In this document: positions 7,519 to 9,692 of the stretch, one piece after another
How the letters are laid out: each line of letters begins with the position of its first letter
How positions within the stretch are numbered: position 1 is the first letter of the stretch
Source: Alphaproteobacteria bacterium
Lineage (GTDB): Bacteria; Pseudomonadota; Alphaproteobacteria; Rhizobiales; Aestuariivirgaceae
Assembly (NCBI GenBank): GCA_020441605.1
Contig: JAGRLX010000059.1
Span: 1 to 9,692 of the forward strand
DNA: 9,692 nt
Reading direction: 5' to 3'
Notes under the pieces: model-generated
The model's database searches: none
Told to the model about the DNA's origin: nothing
The model's input: the letters and a program-made list of their open reading frames with translations, nothing else
Program-made: the position numbers and the translations under genes

Positions 7519-7524
7519 TATCAA
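7497..7524 (-). promoter_or_regulatory. Inferred sigma70-type promoter of the XRE/PhnD-like/GST operon
   Basis: On the minus strand TTGATA (7524-7519) and TATTAT (7502-7497) are separated by 16 bases, close to the housekeeping consensus. Transcription would begin near 7490, leaving a leader of only about 10-15 bases before the start codon. That agrees with the lack of a ribosome binding site. The two palindromes cover this promoter. Confidence 0.5.
7502..7515. promoter_or_regulatory. Palindromic operator candidate 2 (XRE regulator)
   Basis: A perfect inverted repeat, ATACAC-TT-GTGTAT, inside the -35/-10 spacer of the inferred minus-strand promoter. Its core TTGT is 19 bases from the TTGT core of the first palindrome, and both are followed by a CAT (TTGTAAACAT and TTGTGTATCAT). 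The two sites would thus lie on nearly the same face of the helix and could bind two dimers cooperatively. Confidence 0.55.
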
Positions 7525-7574
7525 CAGATTTGCGACTTGGCATAGGTTATCCTTGGCGCCATCCCGGAGCTTCA

Positions 7575-7580
7575 AGAGGA
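7575..7580 (+). promoter_or_regulatory. Ribosome binding site deciding the desaturase start
   Basis: AGAGGA ends 5 bases before the ATG at 7586. It supports this start over the upstream in-frame TTG at 7508, which would add 26 residues unlike the family and would lie inside the operator region. Confidence 0.65.
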
Positions 7581-7585
7581 CCTCC

Positions 7586-8506
7586 ATGCCCCAAGGTTGG
7601 CAGCGCTCTGTCGAATGGCCTACCATCCTGCTGATCGCCATTGTTTACCTGGTGATCGCGGGTATCGTCTATTTCCACCAGCATTTGCCATGGTGGGTCA
7701 TGATGCCCGTTGGTGCCTATTGCGTCGCGCTCTATGCATCGCTTCAACACGAGATCCTGCATGGGCACCCGACGTCGAACCGGGTAATCAACGAATCCCT
7801 GCTGTTTCCCACCCTGCATTTCTGGCTACCCTTCGGCCGCTACAAGACGACCCATCTGCAGCATCACAATGATCCGGATCTGACCGATCCGAGCCGCGAT
7901 CCGGAATCCTATTACATGCTGCCCGAGCACTGGGCCGCGCTACCTGGCATCAAGCGCAGCCTGTATGATTTCAACAATACGCTGTTCGGCAGAATGCTGA
8001 TCGGGCCAGCGGTAAGCGGCGCAAGATTCTGGTCCTCCGACTTTCGCGCCATGTCCAGCGGGAACAAGGAGATACGACGCGACTGGACGTGGTTTGCATT
8101 GTCGGCACTGATCTCGGTCTGTTTCATATGGGGGGTCGGCGGCATGCCCATGTGGCAATACCTCGCCTTCATCGCCTATCCCGGTGTTTCCCTCGCGCTT
8201 GTGCGGTCGTTCTGCGAGCACAGGGCCGCCGAGAACCATGAACACCGGACCATTATCGTCGAAGCTTCGCCGTTCTGGTCCCTGCTCTTTCTCTACAATA
8301 ACCTCCATGTCGCCCATCACACGCGGCCTGGGCTGGCCTGGTACAAGATACCCGCCTTCTACCGCGCAGAACGCGACCGGCTAATCGCCAAGAACGATGG
8401 CTATACGATGAACGGATATGGCGAGATATTCAGGCGGTACTTTTTCAAGACCAAGGAGCCCGTGCCCTATCCCAATATGGCTTGGTTGAGATCGGGGATT
8501 GACTAG
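7586..8506 (+). CDS. Membrane-bound di-iron fatty acid desaturase
   Basis: A 306-residue integral membrane protein with the three histidine clusters that bind the di-iron centre of acyl desaturases and related hydroxylases. They are HEILHGH (55-61), HLQHH (90-94) and HVAHH (241-245); SFCEHRAAENHEHR (208-221) adds further histidines. Hydrophobic segments lie at about 12-30 and 37-53 before the first box, and at about 168-186 and 190-207 between boxes two and three. Both the order and the spacing suit the family. It would introduce a double bond into membrane acyl chains using O2 and an electron donor that is not encoded nearby; the chain position cannot be told, and a hydroxylase role is a less likely alternative. 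Expression may be linked to the divergent XRE regulator through the shared gap. A glycosyltransferase gene follows after 28 bases, probably in the same transcript. Confidence 0.92.
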   Translation: MPQGWQRSVEWPTILLIAIVYLVIAGIVYFHQHLPWWVMMPVGAYCVALYASLQHEILHGHPTSNRVINESLLFPTLHFWLPFGRYKTTHLQHHNDPDLTDPSRDPESYYMLPEHWAALPGIKRSLYDFNNTLFGRMLIGPAVSGARFWSSDFRAMSSGNKEIRRDWTWFALSALISVCFIWGVGGMPMWQYLAFIAYPGVSLALVRSFCEHRAAENHEHRTIIVEASPFWSLLFLYNNLHVAHHTRPGLAWYKIPAFYRAERDRLIAKNDGYTMNGYGEIFRRYFFKTKEPVPYPNMAWLRSGID

Positions 8507-8534
8507 GGCAAGGCGATTGCGCCAGCCTCACCTC

Positions 8535-9260
8535 ATGAAGCCAGGTTTTTCCGTCGTCATACCAACCCGCAACAGGCCGCATTTCCTTCCCAAAGCCATA
8601 GACAGCGTCCTGGCTCAGAGCCTGCCGGCGGTCGAGCTCATCATTGTCGATGATGGCGTAGGCGCAGGCGCAGCACTGAACGGCCGGACCGAGAGCGTAA
8701 AGGTGCTCGACAATCAAGAGAGGGGACCGGTACCCGCGCGCAATCTCGGCGTGGCGACGGCACAGGGCCAATGGATCGCCTTCCTGGACGACGACGACTG
8801 GTGGACTGATCCGAATTATCTCTCGCGGGCAGCAGCGCTGTTCGATCAGGGCGCCGACCTCTGTTTCGGCGATGGCACCATGATCTTCAGCGATGGCCAT
8901 CCCGATCTGCGCTATGCCTTCTCCGCCGATCGGCGATCGCTTGAGCAGGACAACACCATTCTAATTTCGGCGGTCAGCTACAGGCGGTCGCTTCATGACC
9001 GTCTTGGAGATTTCGACGAAGGGCTTCCCTATTACTGGGACTGGGACTGGTATCTGAGGGTGGCACGGTCGGGCGCCCAGCTCCGGCACATCAATTCCCC
9101 GGTGACCGCGATCCGCATACATGGACAGAATATGTCGGGTGACAGTCTGGAAGACGAGCGGCGCAGCAATCTTGATGCATTCGCCCGCAAGCATGGCCTG
9201 CCGCCGCTGCGCCTCAAGAACCACCTCAGTCTGTTGAGAGAACGACCTTCGCCCCCTTGA
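8535..9260 (+). CDS. Family 2 glycosyltransferase
   Basis: A 241-residue GT-A-fold protein that would transfer a sugar from a nucleotide-sugar donor. FSVVIPTRNRPHFLPKAIDS (5-24) is the classic GT2 N-terminus. VDDG (38-41) is the nucleotide-binding acidic motif, GPVPARNLGVATAQGQWIAF (64-83) leads to LDDDDWW (84-90) with the metal-binding DXD-type aspartates, and YYWDWDWYLRVARSG (166-180) carries the acceptor-side acidic motif. No transmembrane segment is visible, so it is cytosolic or peripheral. Donor and acceptor are unknown, and no polysaccharide cluster surrounds it. The ATG at 8535 fits the family start, but its ribosome binding site is weak. In-frame TTG codons at 8499 and 8517 are possible alternatives, and the former would overlap the desaturase stop. 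The stop codon lies inside an inverted repeat that starts at 9248. Confidence 0.9.
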   Translation: MKPGFSVVIPTRNRPHFLPKAIDSVLAQSLPAVELIIVDDGVGAGAALNGRTESVKVLDNQERGPVPARNLGVATAQGQWIAFLDDDDWWTDPNYLSRAAALFDQGADLCFGDGTMIFSDGHPDLRYAFSADRRSLEQDNTILISAVSYRRSLHDRLGDFDEGLPYYWDWDWYLRVARSGAQLRHINSPVTAIRIHGQNMSGDSLEDERRSNLDAFARKHGLPPLRLKNHLSLLRERPSPP

Positions 9261-9287
9261 GGCGAGATGATTTACCTTGGGGGCGAA
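9248..9287. repeat. Inverted repeat spanning the end of the glycosyltransferase gene
   Basis: Perfect 9-base arms, TTCGCCCCC (9248-9256) and GGGGGCGAA (9279-9287), enclose 22 bases that include the TGA stop. The stem is strong, but no T-run follows directly, so it is not a standard intrinsic terminator. It could protect the mRNA end or act with Rho. Confidence 0.5.
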
Positions 9288-9362
9288 CGCCGCCGCTTCA
9301 TCTACGACCATGATTTGGCGAGGGATTTTTTGTTCGTCCCGGTCCATCGGTGAAGTTTTGCA

Positions 9363-9402
9363 GCTTTTTCAGGCGGTTTTTGGCGGCGTCGGTTGAAAAA
9401 GC
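9363..9402. repeat. Inverted repeat upstream of the HU-family gene
   Basis: Perfect 9-base arms, GCTTTTTCA (9363-9371) and TGAAAAAGC (9394-9402), enclose 22 bases. Its position 76 bases before the HU start suits a regulatory site or promoter-proximal structure. I could not find a well-spaced -35/-10 pair; TTGAAA (9393-9398) and TAAAAT (9407-9412) are only 8 bases apart. A small hairpin, GGTTTT-8-AAAACC (9415-9434), follows and would fall in the leader. Confidence 0.45.
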
Positions 9403-9464
9403 CCTGTAAAATAAGGTTTTCAAGAATCAAAACCTGCGTTACGAAATTTCTCAGCCGATTCGGC

Positions 9465-9471
9465 AAAGGAG
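9465..9471 (+). promoter_or_regulatory. Strong ribosome binding site of the HU-family gene
   Basis: AAAGGAG ends 6 bases before the ATG at 9478. It is the best ribosome binding site in the window, fitting an abundant nucleoid protein. Confidence 0.75.
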
Positions 9472-9477
9472 AAAGAA

Positions 9478-9692
9478 ATGGCTGAAGAAAAAGTAGTCAC
9501 CGTGGCGCTGTCGAAGATCGCCGGCGAGTTGGCCGAGAAGCACGAAATGTCGAAGAAGGCTGCAGGCGAATTCCTGAACGCTTTCGTCGACCTGACAGTG
9601 AAGAACCTCAAGAAGGGTCACAAGGTGCGCATTACCGGCCTTGGCATCCTCCAGGTCAAGAAGCGCCCCGCCCGCATGGGCCGCAACCCGGC
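9478..9692 (+). CDS. HU-family DNA-binding protein, C-terminus cut by window edge
   Basis: The first 71 residues of a small, basic, nucleoid-type protein. After a short acidic start (MAEEK), VALSKIAGELAEKHEMSKKA (9-28) and FLNAFVDLTVKNLKKGHKVR (32-51) correspond to the two N-terminal helices of HU/IHF. ITGLGILQVKKRPARMGRNP (52-71) is the beta-sheet region leading to the DNA-binding arm, with the family's RxGRNP signature. HU dimers bend and compact DNA with little sequence specificity. The N-terminus differs from canonical HU (MNKxELV), so this is a variant paralogue rather than the main HupB; that is inference from the visible part. The gene stands after a 217-base gap with its own leader and strong ribosome binding site, so it is probably transcribed separately from the glycosyltransferase. 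Roughly 20-30 residues should lie outside the window. Confidence 0.93.
   Translation, partial: MAEEKVVTVALSKIAGELAEKHEMSKKAAGEFLNAFVDLTVKNLKKGHKVRITGLGILQVKKRPARMGRNP

Noticed and set aside
7508..7585. A 26-codon upstream extension of the desaturase from TTG 7508
   Set aside because: It would run through the palindromes and promoter region and adds residues unlike the family; the ATG at 7586 has a well-spaced AGAGGA.
8499..8534. Start of the glycosyltransferase at TTG 8499, overlapping the desaturase stop
   Set aside because: The GT2 fold begins right after the ATG at 8535, and the extra residues (Arg/Gln-rich) do not fit the family, although the ATG has only a weak ribosome binding site.
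9261..9318. Permuted repeat of GGCGAG and ATGATTT
   Set aside because: The two words occur in swapped order about 40 bases apart with no longer match; most likely chance.
9317..9331. T-run after GGCGAGGGA as an intrinsic terminator of the glycosyltransferase
   Set aside because: No stem ends directly before the T-run; the nearest strong stem (9248-9287) is about 35 bases away.

Overview
This looks like an ordinary, gene-dense piece of an alphaproteobacterial chromosome, most likely from the Hyphomicrobiales (rhizobia and relatives). The grounds are the GC-rich codon use, a second-type glutamyl-tRNA synthetase without a zinc-binding cysteine cluster, a variant HU protein, and a family of cytosolic PhnD-like proteins that I know mainly from this group. 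No rRNA, tRNA, CRISPR array, insertion sequence or other mobile element was seen. The species cannot be named from sequence reading alone.

Layout. (1) Positions 1-1464, minus strand: nearly all of an AMP-forming acyl-CoA synthetase, closest in motifs to the AAE3/Pcs60 oxalyl-CoA synthetase group; its C-terminus lies beyond the left edge. (2) Positions 1545-5144, plus strand: a tight three-gene run of glutamine-dependent NAD+ synthetase (nadE), glutamyl-tRNA synthetase (gltX) and a glutathione S-transferase-like protein. nadE and gltX abut exactly, and the third gene follows after 18 bases with a strong ribosome binding site. (3) Positions 5235 to about 7479, minus strand: a second operon converging on the first. 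In transcription order it holds an XRE-type regulator, a PhnD-like binding protein without a signal peptide, and a YfcG/Ure2-like glutathione transferase. Both junctions are 4-base ATGA overlaps. (4) Positions 7586-9260, plus strand: a membrane fatty acid desaturase with three histidine boxes, then a family 2 glycosyltransferase. (5) Position 9478 to the right edge: the start of an HU-family DNA-binding protein with its own leader and a strong ribosome binding site.

The most informative non-coding stretch is the divergent gap between the XRE regulator and the desaturase (about 7480-7585). It holds two perfect palindromes about 19-20 bases apart, laid over a good minus-strand promoter and a possible plus-strand promoter. 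The simplest reading is that the XRE protein binds both, represses its own operon and may also control the desaturase. The ligand or stress it senses is not visible here, but co-transcription with a cytosolic phosphonate-binding-fold protein and a thiol/disulfide-type GST makes this small module the best candidate for something undescribed. A second stretch worth a look is the 217-base gap before the HU gene, with two 9-bp inverted repeats that both enclose 22 bases.
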